Positions 10,008-22,818 of a stretch of 64,000 nucleotides of DNA are shown piece after piece (position 1 is the first letter of the stretch; each line of letters begins with the position of its first letter). The stretch lies in the NCBI GenBank assembly GCA_963922205.1, contig CAWUHX010000069.1, forward strand, positions 806,001 to 870,000, in the 5' to 3' direction. This DNA comes from Romanomermis culicivorax. Lineage: Eukaryota > Nematoda > Enoplea > Mermithida > Mermithidae. Below the pieces are notes generated by a model that worked only from the letters and a program-made list of their open reading frames with translations, was not told the DNA's origin and made no database searches. A program made the position numbers and the translations under genes.

Positions 10008-11309
10008 TAGGGATGTTCCGGTTAACCGAAACCAAAACCGTCATTTTTTTCTGTAACCGAAACCGTGAAATTCAAAATTGGAAAACCGAAACCAGGATTT
10101 TGGGAGTGAATATTACGGTTTTCACAGTTGCTGCATAGTTTTAAAAATAAGGTATGAGAGCAGCAGAATTCTCAACTCCATGGGAAAATGAAAATAATGC
10201 TGATGAAATGAAAACTTTATTCAATAACAGAATTGATCCTCCAAACACCCATTTTTTCAATTATTTGAAAAATTCAACGAAGTTATACTTCAAAAATAAT
10301 AACTTCACCACTGATTCCCCTGAAATACGATTTTTTATTGGCTAAAAGATGATTCCTGCGCCACTGAATAGCTGTTCTGAAGGCACGCTTGTGGCTGTGC
10401 ACTGAGGTAACACCTTGCAGGTTTTGCCAAAGTTGGGTACATTTTTTTATTGATTTACCACCATTGAAGTGGATCTATGTCATGGTATACCTATTTTTTG
10501 TTTAGATTTGTTTCAACTACCTGTAAAAATAATGTAATTCTTGGAAAATAATATTTCTCTTTGAAGGGTTTCACTATATTCGTTTCTTTGCAGGCTTCTT
10601 CTTCATCATCACTACTGCCCTGTACAAACTGAGTCCAGTCTTTTAAGGAACATAGTGTGATGATTCGCTTCTTTCTTGGTGGAGTTGTCAATTGGTCCGT
10701 TAAATTCTTGGCAGCAATATCATTTACCATTTTTTGAGTTCAACTTTGACAATTTTGTAGATGCGTTCTTTATCATTTTATCCTTTCTATCTCGGATCTA
10801 AAGCTGTGGCCAAGTAGATCTCATCTTTTTGGCTCAATTTCATTTATGTATACGAGCGAATGAATATTCATTAGAACGTCCATAATGCACTGGTAGTGCT
10901 TGCAGATGATCTTTTTTTTATCAAAATTTACAAGTAGCTGTTTCTTTATCTTGTCCAGAATCAAAATATTCGTAAATCAAACTTTTCATTCTGGAAATGA
11001 TTAGTTTAGGTAGCTGTAAATGATTCGCCTGGAGATGTACAAGATAAGATAAACATATCTATTGTAGAATGATATGTGTAACAATGTCAATATGTATGAA
11101 TATATTCTTTGAATGTTATCATACAGTTGCAGAGAACTTGCTAGACAACGGAAAAAAATTATTTCCAGTGGAACCAATATCATAAAAATTGACTTTCCTA
11201 CGCCTGTACTACTTAATTATAAAATAAAGTTCAAAAACCGAAACCGCGGCTTTGAAAATCTGAAAACAGACACCGGAAAACCCATAAAAGTGAAACCGGT
11301 CCATTCCTA
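10008..11309. mobile_element. Non-autonomous hAT element, TAGGGATG ends, 1302 bases
   Basis: The left end reads TAGGGATGTTCCGGTT and the right end AACCGGTCCATTCCTA, imperfect inverted repeats, with flanking CTACTCGT (10000-10007) and CTACACGT (11310-11317), a 7-of-8 match. Subterminal AACCGAAACC-type repeats occur at both ends. Two short open frames inside (10154-10345 plus, 10491-10730 minus) have no features I can name. The ends and duplication length indicate hAT. Confidence 0.85.
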
Positions 11310-11581
11310 CTACACGTAGTTATTTTTTCTAACGACTCTAATTAAATTCGAAAATCATGGATTTCAATGACGTTTTTTCAACGTTTGATACAAAGATGGT
11401 AGGAGTCCAGCGCTTCATTGATCAATGGCTCACTGCTCTGAGATGACTTTCGTTTTAAAACTAAATTGGGTGCTAGAGCTTTTATCTATATTAATCTACT
11501 TATTCATAATTCAATGATTTTAAAATTGATAGATTTTTTTAGTCTGGAACACATTTATTCGCGTTCCTATTGATTTTGAAA

Positions 11582-11997
11582 CTATGCGTGTAATTAGAAG
11601 GGAAGTGCTGTAGGAACACCCCCAGAAATTGTCGGCCATGTGGTTAGCCATTGAGCGAAAACCCCCAGGATTTTCCAATCCTGTGGCTAGCCATATTTTA
11701 GTCATAGGAACACCCATAAAAATACTGAAAAATGCCAATTTTTTGATGAGGAATGCCAATTTTTTAAACAAAAAATGGTCAAAAACGTCTATTTTTCGGT
11801 GCTTCGTGCCCTAAATACAGCTGTTACGATTTAATTAGACAAAAATTACTATTTTTTGAACCGTTTTTCGGGCTTATTTCTGTGAAAAAAATCGAATTTT
11901 TTACTTTCTGGACCCCCGCTAAAATTTTGAGAATCGCTGACACCCCGCCCAAACAATCGGCCGGCCCTCCAGACCTGGGAGCCCCGTTACATGTATG
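11582..11997 (+). mobile_element. MITE-A copy 1 (old)
   Basis: This has the same block order as the well preserved copies at 14257 and 22383: a G-rich start, two GGCTAGCCAT-type palindromic blocks around a GGATTTTCCAATCC block, an AT-rich middle with a CTTCGTGCC remnant, a C-rich end and CCGTTACATGTATG. Its left end (CTATGCGTGTAATT) has drifted and the target duplication is no longer clear. Confidence 0.8.
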
Positions 11998-11999
11998 CT

Positions 12000-13130
12000 T
12001 CAAACATAATGCCTAAATTTAACGCGCTTCATTCCATATTGTAGCCAAGATTGGTAAGCGCTTATTCCGCCTTCATCTTTGAATAGCGACAAATGACAAC
12101 CAAACTTCTTTGCTTGACGTCATTAAACATTTAACCTTGCACCACTCGCTTCGCTCATTGTGATTTATTTGCTACTACTTTTTAAGGCTCTAACGAACCG
12201 AACCGAGAGACTAGAGCAGCAATTGATGTTAATTCTGCGCTAGATTTTTCCAAATTGCTGTTCTTCAATATAGAGGAAAACTTCTCTTCGGTACTGCTAA
12301 ACGTTCTTACTGTATATTCTAAGTTTGATACTGACTTGTCTTTCACATTGCTGAACTGGCGTTTTAAAATTTTTGTGCTGAACATATTTCAACTGGCATA
12401 CCACACACGTTGCATCGCATGGTGATTGACCGAGTGTTGAATATGATCTAGCAGTGAGGGAGAGCCGTTGGCTACCGAGAAAGCCAAAAAGGTTGAAATT
12501 ACCATATAATAGATAGAAAAATAGTTTGAGACAAGACTTTCAATATGATATGTCTGGCTGTAAATGGTTGACAATTTCTGAGGTATTTGGAAAACTGAGT
12601 ACTCTCTCAATTATACGTATGAACTATACGGCTTCAGTTATTAGGATTCTCATCGGGTGATCATGTCAACAGAATTAATTAATTTTGAATCTCTGACTGA
12701 CCGTCAAGGTTATTATTCTCTAGCGAACTCGAAGATTTACGGCGTACTGTGGATAATGCGTTAACTACCCTTGTTCTAGAATTTTCATCTTCCGTGTGTC
12801 TATGTGTATGGTGATAATTGGCATTTTGATCTAAAATTTACCTCCTCAGTGAAATCACTTTTCACATTTCAGTCTCTCAATTTTAAAGTATGCTGTAGCC
12901 GAACTTTACTTAGCTTTGGGGTCGTAATCAATTAATTGATGTTTTTCAACTATGAAAGGGGACACCTACCTGTTCAAATGAAATGACCATCCATTCTCTG
13001 TCTCCTCAATTTTTTTGAATTATTTAAGAAAATAATTTAGGACATGCTGTTGGAATTTAAATGTTGGACTTTAGAATAGCTTTAAAAGTTTTAATCAGCT
13101 CGCTGCGTTAACCGCTATCATAAACTGAGG
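12000..13130. other. No gene seen
   Basis: AT-rich sequence with no supported coding region or repeat. Confidence 0.5.
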
Positions 13131-13139
13131 TTACGTTTC

Positions 13140-13262
13140 CGCTAAACAGGTTAGTGCCGTATCTGCTACCTATTGCACATCCGCTACCTAAGGCACATCC
13201 GCGACCTAGTGCACATCCGCTTTAGATCCGCTACGTAGTGCACATGTGCTACCTACTTTCCG
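13140..13262. repeat. CACATCCGC minisatellite
   Basis: Imperfect 18-20 base units built on GCACATCCGCTACCTA repeat about five times. A related sequence in reverse orientation lies at 14877-14897, just left of a MITE-A copy, so the unit is dispersed. Confidence 0.7.
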
Positions 13263-13311
13263 CTGAGGAATATAAGAACTTGCATTTACCTTTTGCATTG
13301 AATATCATAGG

Positions 13312-13491
13312 CAGGGATTTTTTTCCGCACGATGCTGATTTTTTTGGGGTCGTGCGGAAAATATTTGTAGAGTTTTCCGCCCGGAACGGAAACTTTTTAA
13401 TATTTTTAGTGGTTTTTAACTGTGGTGCGGAAATTTTTCTGGCCGATTTCCGCTAGGTGCGGAACGACCGATGCGGAAAAAGAAAACCCTG
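13312..13491. mobile_element. MITE-C, hAT type, 180 bases
   Basis: Ends are CAGGGATTTTTTTCCGCA and TGCGGAAAAAGAAAACCCTG, flanked by a perfect 8-base duplication ATCATAGG (13304-13311 and 13492-13499). The interior repeats TTTCCGC/GCGGAAA in both orientations. No coding capacity. CAGGG ends with an 8-base duplication are classical hAT features. Confidence 0.93.
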
Positions 13492-13499
13492 ATCATAGG

Positions 13500-14248
13500 T
13501 ATGATTTCATTATGGGAGGATACACAGTAAGCATTTTGAGCGTTTACTTTTCCAAAGTCAAAAAGGTGAATGAACAACAAGAAAGGGCCTCCAAGCAGAT
13601 AACACTCTAAAAAACCAACAGGGTTTCTGAATTAAAATGTGATTAATTAATGCATAAAGTCTTATTGTCTGATCGATTAATTTCGGATGATTATTTTTGC
13701 AGTTGTAATTACTGATTGGACCAGAGAACTTTTGGATTAGTGTCAGTTGGTTTATTTCAGCTTTCCAATTTCTGTCTTAGTTTTTCATGAAATCTATTTC
13801 GATTTTCAGACATTCTTCTGTTTTGAAAAGAGAACCAAATGTATTAGGGAGATACAGTATTACCTGTGCAACGATTCTCATGGCATGTGTCAGGTTTTTT
13901 GATTGTTTGAACATCAGTTACTATGATTTGGCGCAGTTGTTCTTGATTTCCGTCGCCTTTTGCATTTGAAGCAAATTCAATACTCATTAGTTTCGCCATT
14001 AGGAACAATTTTCAAAGTTTTCTTTCAAAATATATATATCCATCATAGGTTTACTTGAGACGCATGATGAATGATATTATTGTTGTAAGATTTTGAACTC
14101 AAAACGATATTTATATCACCAGAATCCATAACTGTATGGGTGCTCCTGGTACTTTAGAATGTTTTTGTGTGATGATTTTGATGGTTTTATTACACATCTT
14201 TATTCACTAGTGACTGATATTTCTGTAGACTCTATATTGTATTACGTC
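13500..14248. other. No gene seen
   Basis: AT-rich sequence; nothing supported. Confidence 0.5.
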
Positions 14249-14256
14249 CTCTCAAC

Positions 14257-14697
14257 CATACATGTAATTGGGGGGAAGTGCTATGGGAACCCCCTCCCAG
14301 AAATCGTCGACCATATGGCTAGCCATTGGGCGACCGCCAGCCCCCTAGGATTTTCCAATTCTATGGCTAGCCATATGGTAGCCCTAGGGACCCCTATAGT
14401 TTCAGTCAGAAAAATACTGAAAAACGTCATTTTTTCATGAAAAATGTCAGTTTTTGAACAAAAAATGGTCAAAAACGTCAATTTTTTCGGCGAGTCGCTC
14501 CAGAAGTACATATTTTATCATTTTTTTGACAAAAATTACTACTTTTTGAACCAGTTTTCGGACATTTTTCATGAAAAAATCAAATTTTTTTCCTTCAGCG
14601 ACCCCTTCCCCCAAAATTTTGGGAATTACTGACCCCCGGCCCGAAAAAAGTGCTCCAACCTCCCCCCCCCAGACCTCGGAGCTCCGTTACATGTATG
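14257..14697 (+). mobile_element. MITE-A copy 2, complete, 441 bases
   Basis: Ends are CATACATGTAATTGGGG and CTCCGTTACATGTATG (11-base inverted repeat CATACATGTAA), flanked by a perfect 8-base duplication CTCTCAAC (14249-14256 and 14698-14705). It contains two inverted ATGGCTAGCCAT blocks, AT-rich AAAAATGTCA repeats and a C-run near the right end. It is non-coding. The tip matches the hAT element at 6672. Confidence 0.95.
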
Positions 14698-14900
14698 CTC
14701 TCAACCATTGTTGCGCTCCGACAGGGAAAATATTTTCATTACACTGAATGCCTACCGTGATTCATGTTTTCATTTTCTTACAGTGTTTTTTCCTCCGAAA
14801 ACCCTTATGAGAAGCAAAATCTTTTTAGAATCTTTTGCTGTTTGGTAGGGGGTGTATACTAAGTGGAAGTCGTGCTCTACGTAGCGGATGTGCAGTAGGA

Positions 14901-15168
14901 GATGTAACGGGGCCCCGAGGTTTGGTGGGGAGTGGGGCGAAATTTTTGAAACCGGGGGTCAATGACTCCCCAAAATTTTAGGGGAAAGGTGTCTGATAGA
15001 AAAAAATCGTTAAAAAATTGGCATTTTTCAGTATTTTTTTTGATCAGAAGTATGAGGCTTTGACTACTATATGGCTAGTTATAGGATTGGAAAATCCTGG
15101 GCGGGTCGCCTATTGGCTAGCTATATAGCCAAAGATTTGGGGGGCACTACCCCCCAATTACATGTATG
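14901..15168 (-). mobile_element. MITE-A copy 3, internally deleted
   Basis: Reverse orientation copy beginning GATGTAACGGGGCC and ending CCAATTACATGTATG. Its AT-rich middle is shorter than in complete copies. The flanks show no clear duplication. Confidence 0.75.
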
Positions 15169-15169
15169 T

Positions 15170-17009
15170 CTGCTACTGCTACCCAATCCCGCTAAACTTG
15201 GTTCAAATCCGCCAAAGCACAGGAAACTATATCATAATTAACTTGATTTGTTGGAATGCTCCAACTTAAGCTGGATATAATTAGATAGCCTTGACTGGAA
15301 GGAATAAGTGCTTTGAGGGTCACAGGTTATATAGGAAAATTGCGAAGATTTTCGTGTCTTTTTTGGTCTTGAAATTCGCTTCCCGCAGCCATAATTAGAT
15401 AGAATTTTGATCGAAAAAAACTAACCATAAAAGACTGAAAAATTTCGAACATAGCATGGAGTTCATATGTTTCATCGATTTGATACTGAATGTTTTTTCG
15501 CCTCTTAAAATTTTTTGATCAATTGAATTCTTTGATGTCAGTATTCTAAACCTTTCCAGTGATTTTTATAGTTGTTAGATGTGGAGGGAAAAAACGAGAA
15601 TGAGTTGCTCTTCTTCCAGTCTGTTTGGATGTTCTTTTTGATGCATAAAAGCTATCGAGAAAACTGAGAACTGGTTTTCAACCGAAGTGAGTCTTATCGA
15701 TCGACTAGTTACTACTTCAATTAAGTGAGAATTTGTTGCCCATAATGCTCAAATAGGATAAAAATCGAAAGACTTCGTCGAGACTTATTTGACTGCATTA
15801 TTTACTGGTTTAAGTCGATTATCGACGGTTTATGAAGGTTGATAACTTATCCTGAAGTAGGCAGTGCGTTCTGGCAGCGAGAAAATAAAAAAAAATTGAC
15901 TACTTTTTATAAATTTGGACAAATCAGGAACAAATCATCAATTTTAGACTGAAAACAAGTAACCTGAATCTAGAAATCAGACAACAAACCATAATTTGAA
16001 TTCTTCAGTCTGTTTTCGTTTTTCGCCTTCATCACTCTTATTTATCTTCTCCAAAGAGTTTTTCTTTGTTTTCGGCGACAAGGTTAGTTTCCAATTAAAA
16101 TCTTTACCTTGAGAGTTTGTTGAAATATCTTTTCTCTTAGCGTTTGAAAAATTTTCACTGCGGGCTATATGATGATGAATTAATCAGTCGAGGGTTTAGC
16201 ATCTAGATAAAATGGCCGATTCACTATCGTATGAGAATTTTAATGTGTTTTGCCTTGTCTGTCCTAGCATTGCATTAACCGCCATCTGCCATTTTATTCA
16301 TTTGCTGGCGAATTTCTCTTGCGGTAATTTCGAACCTTGGTATTCCAGTAAATGTTCCGATGAAAAATCTCTTTTACTTGATTTGTATCAGTCGGCTATT
16401 CTTTTGGGATGGAATGGTCTAAACTTCCAGTTGAATCGGATTCGGATCTGAAAGGTTCGCTCGGTTGGGTGCGGATCATCGCATTTGCTTTTTTTCTTGA
16501 CACAAAAAGTATTTTCTATCATCAAGTATGTAGGTATTTAATGATGAAGGCGAAAGGAAATCTGTCTGAGTATATTTTTACTGAAAAAATTAACTGCGTT
16601 GTAATTTTGGAAAACCACAGGCCTCGACGACAAAATTCAGGAAATATTTGCCCTTGGTAGTTTTCCATTTCAATTTTTGAAACTATTGGGTAGTGATTTA
16701 GACTCTTGACTAGTGATGTGCGCCAGTAAAATTTCCATGTCAGGATATAATGACTGAAAGGGTGAAATTTTTGAAAAAGGTTCGAGAAGAAAGTTAAGAA
16801 TATCACAAAATTGTGGTGAAAAATCAAAAATTGCGGTTTTCACAGATCGTTCCAGATACGATGGAATTATGCAAACGATCGAAGCAGAATGCGAATTTAG
16901 CGATTCCTAAAAGTATTACTGTCAAGCTAACTACTGAATATTTACTTGTCGGTCAACTAATCGAGTGCATAATGTAGGAATGAACTGATTTAATTAGAAT
17001 CATATTAGA
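15170..17009. other. No gene seen
   Basis: AT-rich sequence with short, unconvincing open frames. No structured repeat is evident. Confidence 0.5.
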
Positions 17010-17017
17010 GTCTTATT

Positions 17018-17414
17018 CATACATGTAACGGAGCCCCGAGGTCTGGGGGGTCGGACGACTCTTTTTGGGCCGGGGGTCAGTAATTCCCCAAATTTTGGGG
17101 GGAGGGGTCTCTCAACGAAAAAAATTGATTTTTTTCACGAAAAAAAGTCCAAAAAATAGTATTTTTTCCTATAAAGACCGAAAAAATGTATTCATGGCGC
17201 GAAGCGCCAAAAAAATTCACATTTTTTACCATTTTTATTCAAAAATTGACATTTTTCAGGTTTTTTTCGACCAAAAGTATGGGGTCCCTAGGGCTATCAT
17301 ATGGCTAGCCGTTGGATTGGAAAATCCTGGGGGGGGCGGTCGCCCAATGGCTAGCCATATGGTCGGCGATTTCTGGGGGGTACCCATAGCACTTCCCCCC
17401 CAATTACACGTATG
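17018..17414 (-). mobile_element. MITE-A copy 4, 397 bases
   Basis: Reverse orientation; ends CATACATGTAACGG and CAATTACACGTATG, flanked by GTCTTATT and GTCTTATG (7 of 8). It carries the perfect hairpin GGCGC-GAA-GCGCC at 17196-17208, the reverse complement of the hairpin in repeat D. Confidence 0.92.
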
Positions 17415-17422
17415 GTCTTATG

Positions 17423-19040
17423 CCTTTTGAAAGTACCAATATCAGGCATAATTTCATGAGTTAATACAATCAAATCATGTTATCAGAATTGACGAACTCG
17501 CTCATTAGTTTGACACCAACGAAGTAATATTTGTCAATAGTGCTGACTGTGCTAATGAAGTATTTTTTCATTAGCACGAATGCTAATGGGGCTCGTGCTA
17601 AACAACCCTGCAGTGAATAGTATATGACAGTGACACTTATATAATTTGAACCTTTTGTTATTTTGTTGAAACTTTGTATAATAAGGTAGCACCTAAATTG
17701 ATCTTTACTTCTTTTTTGAGCAGTGAAAATATCCCAATATTTTTTCATATCCGGATATCCGTTTTTAGAAATATCCGTCCGGATATCCGACGCACATCAG
17801 CGCAAATGAATGGAATGATGTTTTTTCACAAAAAAATTGTTCATGTCGAGCTTACTTATTGTAATAAAAGTTAACCAAGTTCTGTTTTCATATAATATTT
17901 GATCAAGTTGAAGGGAACAAGAGGAAGGAAAATGATTTTGCATCGATATTATTTGCCTGATGTTTCGAAATTTTTATGGAAAATTAGAGAAATGTGATAG
18001 AATAAACTTAAGTCATCATACGATCGGTTCATAAAAACTTATCTATCGGGTCTGAACTGAATCCAAAAAAATGGCTCGGATACAGTTACAGCTAATAGCG
18101 GGTTCTGCTTCGGATGCCGGTTTCGTCGCTTATTTATTGATGAAATTTATAAGCTTTCCAGGAGAAAACTTTTCTGACATAGAATCTATAAAGTTTGTTC
18201 AGTAAATAATAATTGTTATCTTCTGGATATATCTGATGTCTTTGGCGTTAGTTGACTTAATCGATCAATAATTCAGCTACGGAAAGTCATATTGACAGTT
18301 ATCAAAATTCACATCCATTATTGAAGTTTTGAGAACTCAAATGTTTCATGAGCAGAATTCCAGAAACCGTCGTCGTAAAATCTCATTTCGTTTTTGATTC
18401 GTCATGTTTATTGCAGGATTCCATTTTTTTGGAACGAAAAGTGGGCCATGTTTTGCGTTATTATCCAATCTGGAGTTGTCTATCGCATTAACGGATTAAT
18501 AAATTCCATCTTTTCCATCTAGCTGACAACCCGAAAACGTCTCTGCTTCCAATGCTTCAATCATCATAGCTAAAGCATCTTCCTTGCCGATTTTAGCTTC
18601 TGGCGTCGAAAATAGTCTTTTTTCGCTCTTTGGCTGTGGCCTTTTTAGGTGGCAAGAAGATTCTCTTTTCTTCCAGTTCACCAATATGCCTTCATCTTTT
18701 ATATTCTGTCTATCGTATATAGAGTCTACTTTTCGACTAATTTTCCGGTTGTGTTGGCAGACGATACGAATCAGTTCAGTTTCCGCGTGAAGTTTTCCGC
18801 TCCGAAAAATGCTGTATCAGAAATTGCAGTATAATTTGCATGTTTCCTGCTTCCCCAGCGTGAATGATTACCTGTTACATTTTATAGCCCCGTCTTGGCT
18901 TTTTCTTCTGCTTACTTTAGAATGTGTTACTTCGCTTCTTTCACTAGGAGGAATTTCTTTTCCGAAGGATAGGTCCTATGAGCTGATATCCTATTGCAAG
19001 GTATTTCTTATGAAAAATCAAGAATAAATGACAAGCTTTC
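17423..19040. other. No gene; short ATCCGGATATCC repeat
   Basis: A cluster of ATCCGGATATCC-like units lies at 17745-17795; similar clusters are at about 34565-34625 and 35505-35555. I see no coding region. Confidence 0.5.
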
Positions 19041-19117
19041 TGCTGATACATGTAATTGGAGGGAGGGCCATATGGCCAGCCATTTGATGATTCGCCAAAC
19101 TTACTGATCATATAGGT

Positions 19118-20123
19118 CATACATGCGCATTGGGGGGAGCGCCCGGGGATTGTCCCCGGGCTAGGCCTTAGGTCATGGATTTACTGTCAGTCAATTTTGG
19201 CTAACCTGTCTTCAGCTATACAATCAGTGGTCGCATACATGCACACGTTCAGGGGTCCCAAAATGACCAAAATTGGTCTTTTAGTACTTTTTTTCCAGAA
19301 ATCAGGAATGCAGTAATTTCTTTACTTTAAAATGAAATTTTATTGCATTTTGTATCAATAATTACTCAACTAAGTTGTTTGTTGACATTAATCATAAACT
19401 GTGTTTTAAATTGATCCTTTTTTGTAATCTAATCTTTTCAAAAACGTTTTTTGCATTTTACTTTGCAAAATTTTTGGCCTATAGTGAACATTTGCCAAAG
19501 TTTTTAGAGCAGGGTCCATACCCTGTGTGCATGTATGAGTGGTTGCAAGCTTTTTGTGGTTGTTTAATAAACAGGTTGTCATGAATACATAGACTTACTG
19601 TCTAGTCAGCAAAGACTGAGGCCGAGGATTTACTATCTGACTTTTTTTCATTTTGGTTCTGTTGTCACTGGCCAGTCACTATAGTTTTTTCTGAAACGAG
19701 ACTTGCATGTGACTCGACTAGCAGGTAGGGCCTCGGGCTGTTGTATTGTGTAGGTAATTGTCAGTATGTGTATGCAATTAATGAACAGATAAATCAACTT
19801 TGAAACCTAAAATGCAGTTAATGCTGATTGCTATATTATATCTCAAAATATAATTTTTAAATTTGTTTTTCAGTTATAAAATAGAACCTGCAATAATTTT
19901 TGTACTCATTACAATTTGTACAAAGGATAGATAAACAATTGATACGAGCAAGCATAATATATTGTATAATGTCCTGCATTAAAAGTGCCAGTCAATAGAA
20001 ATAATTGAACATCATGTTGGTATCCTAAATAAACTGTACTTCTATAATATTAGGAATAAAATTTTCTACCCAACGGCTTTGAGATTTATCCCCGGCCTGG
20101 AACTGGTACCACGCACATGTATG
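19118..20123. mobile_element. hAT-like element, CATACATGCGC ends, 1006 bases
   Basis: It starts CATACATGCGCATTGGGG and ends GGTACCACGCACATGTATG, flanked by a perfect 8-base duplication ATATAGGT (19110-19117 and 20124-20131). It sits inside a MITE-A copy and itself contains the 304-base element at 19234. A palindrome GCCCGGGGATTGTCCCCGGGC lies near its left end. No transposase is recognisable in it. Confidence 0.92.
19234..19537. mobile_element. hAT-like element, CATACATGCACAC ends, 304 bases
   Basis: Ends are CATACATGCACACG and CTGTGTGCATGTATG, flanked by AGTGGTCG and AGTGGTTG (7 of 8). It is the innermost layer of the nest and is non-coding. Confidence 0.88.
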
Positions 20124-20449
20124 ATATAGGTGAAATAGACTATACATACGATAGGAACTCTTTCCTTTCACTTGAAAAAACTGAAAATTACAATTTCTTT
20201 ACAAAATGTTCATTTTTTGAACGAAAAACGGCCAAAAATGTCAGTTTTTTGGCACTTTGGGCCATTAGTGCATATTCTTATGGTCAATTGCTATTTCAGA
20301 AATTGTTATTTTTGACTTTTTGGGCGGAAAAATTGAAATTGTTCTCTTCAATGAACCTCCTAAAATTTTCAGCAATTTTGAGCACCCTCCCTAAGAAAGG
20401 TCATTTTACACTCCCTGATGTCAAAGCTCCGTTACATGTATGTTTTCAC

Positions 20450-22370
20450 CGAATTAATAACTTATTCCAATTTGTTTGATGATTTGGAGAAAAGTCAGTT
20501 CTTAAACGAACATAGAACAGATCAATCGATCAACAGGATCCCTATTAGAAAGCGCATGAATCATTCAGTCGTTTTTACTCGGGTTGCTTATGTCTGCAGT
20601 TCCCTAAAAATTGGCGGACGTGAAAGATCACTTGATTCGGCCAATTGGGCAGTAAACTTTGATGTCGAAAAATTCAGTACGAAAATTATTTTCGAAATTT
20701 ATCGTATATCAAAAACTGTTTTTTTTGTCATTTTTTCATGCGTTACAGTTAACTGATGCAAATCGGCGGATTCTGCCCTACGAGGAAACTCTATCTGTTG
20801 GTGAAACTCAGTCCTTTTTCTGTTTTTTAGATTTTTCCTAGTACTATTTTTTAAATTCTCGAAAACTATTTGCCCATAATTATTGAAACATTGCCGTGAG
20901 AACTTGTTCGGCCAATGGTAATTAGTCTATTGAAAATTTTTTGTGCTAACAGTTTCTTTTTCCATAACGTGAGAAAAAATGGACACCGAGCGTTTGTTTA
21001 CTCATTTCCCGGATTTCTAGACTCATTTTTTGTGCTCTTTTCGCCGGTTCAACGGTTGCACAAATGAAATTATTTTCCTTTTTCGGTATAGTCAAATTTC
21101 CTTTAGAACGGGTCGAAATTTGATTATCATCGGTTCGTTTTCTCTGACAGTTTTTTCATTTGAGCTTGTGTTTCTTTGTTTGTTTCGCATGTACTCGAAT
21201 ATTCTTCTTTACTCTTCTTCCTTTCTCATTAGTAGATGCTTCAATTAGGGTTTTATTTCTGGAAGCCTGTTTACCGTGGAGACTTCCGCTGTCAGTCGAG
21301 GCGATGCCCCCTAGATTCGGAATCGGACCGAGATTACCGTAGCATACCCACGAGAGCTTAATTTTTTCATGTCAAAACTCCATTATTAGGCAAAGGTTGT
21401 CGAAGATGTTGATGATAGCCTAATAATACACTGTTGCTGCTAGCTTACTACCGAACCATGTTGCCCGAGAAACGGAGAACTTTTATTGATCTGCTTCTAT
21501 GCTGCAAGTAGCGTAGTAAACTTTTTATTCAAGTTGACAAGGTAGACGAAGATAAAATTATATCTTATTTCTCGAAAAATCGCAGATGAAAAGAGTTTTG
21601 CTCCGGCAGTTAATTACCTTTTGTATTTTTTACCGTCGAGTGATTGATGGCTTAATTGAGCGAAAAACTTTCATTTTGTCTCGGTAATCATTACCCTGTC
21701 GGGTTTTCTGCTTCCATTTTTCTTATCACCGAGTCTCTTGATTAAGGGAACTATTTTTGTCATCTTGCCGATTGAACATTAAGGTTCAATTGTAGAAGGC
21801 TTTTCATCAACATTGCATTCATTTATGCGTTTATGGATTCTTGAGTTTCGTTGCAGCATATTTAGAAATTGTAGCTCAAAATTAAGTAACCTCAAAATTT
21901 TGATATAACTTTCAAATCTACCATGTTTTTATCGGATAGAGAATCTGATCCACAGATTATAGTATTGTGACCTGGCGCAAGAGCCGCATGACCTGCACGA
22001 GAACTAGCCAACGAGTGTTGTGGGAAAAAGAGGCTTGCTAGTCAAAATATCCATTGATCTAAAATGATTACTAATGCTTAAAGAATTTGCCTTGAGTTAA
22101 AGTTGAACTTTTACGTCGAAAAGCCGAAAGCAAAAGTCGTATTTGCATGATGTGGTGATGGAAATACTTTTTCAATCCGGTCAGGATAAACGCTGCCCGC
22201 ATGAATTCCCGGATTTCGGCCCGAAATAGCTTTTTTAAACCATAATTTTTCGAAAAACTCAATTTAATTTCAGCATCAGATCGTACCTATAACTTATCGC
22301 TTGAAAAGCATATCAGAGGAAAAATATCAGCCGATCAGGCAAATGATGGATAAAATGCAACCGACGGACT
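20450..22370. other. No gene seen
   Basis: AT-rich sequence upstream of the adenylyl cyclase gene. It may contain regulatory DNA, but no element can be supported from sequence alone. Confidence 0.45.
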
Positions 22371-22382
22371 ATGAATGACCGG

Positions 22383-22818
22383 CATACATGTAACGGAGCT
22401 CCGAGGTCTGGGGGGGGGGGGTTGGAGCACTTTTTTGGGACCGGGGGTCAGTAATTACCAAAATTTTGGGGGGAGGGGTCCCTGTAGGAAAAAATATTCG
22501 ATTTTTTCCATGAAAAATGTCCGAAAAACGGTTTAAAAAGTAGTAATTTTTGTCTAAAAAATGATAAAATATGTACTTATGGCGCGAAGCGCCGAGAAAA
22601 TTGACGTTTTTGACCATTTTTTGTTCAAAAATTGACATTTTTGATGGAAAAATGACATTTTTCAGTATTTTTCCGACTAAAACTATGGGGGTCCCTAGGG
22701 CTACCATATAGCTAGCCATAGGATTGGAAAATCCTGGGGGGGGTCGCCCAATGGCTAGCCATATGGTCGACGATTTCTGGGGGGTTCCCATAGCACTTCC
22801 CCCCGAATTACATGTATG
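22383..22818 (-). mobile_element. MITE-A copy 6, complete, 436 bases
   Basis: Ends are CATACATGTAACGGAGC and GAATTACATGTATG, flanked by a perfect 8-base duplication ATGACCGG (22375-22382 and 22819-22826). A perfect hairpin GGCGC-GAA-GCGCC lies at 22581-22593. It is well preserved and so relatively young. Confidence 0.95.

Larger units (their letters stand above)
19048..20442 (+). mobile_element. MITE-A copy 5, split by nested insertions
   Basis: The left part starts near GATACATGTAATTGG and the right part ends CTCCGTTACATGTATG at 20442. Between them lies the 1-kb element at 19118-20123. Removing that element restores the usual MITE-A block order. The outer copy is the oldest layer of a three-level nest; its own duplication has decayed. 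Confidence 0.8.

Noticed and set aside
13140..13262. CRISPR-like array
   Set aside because: Imperfect 18-20 base units without spacers in animal DNA; an ordinary minisatellite. No CRISPR array was seen anywhere.
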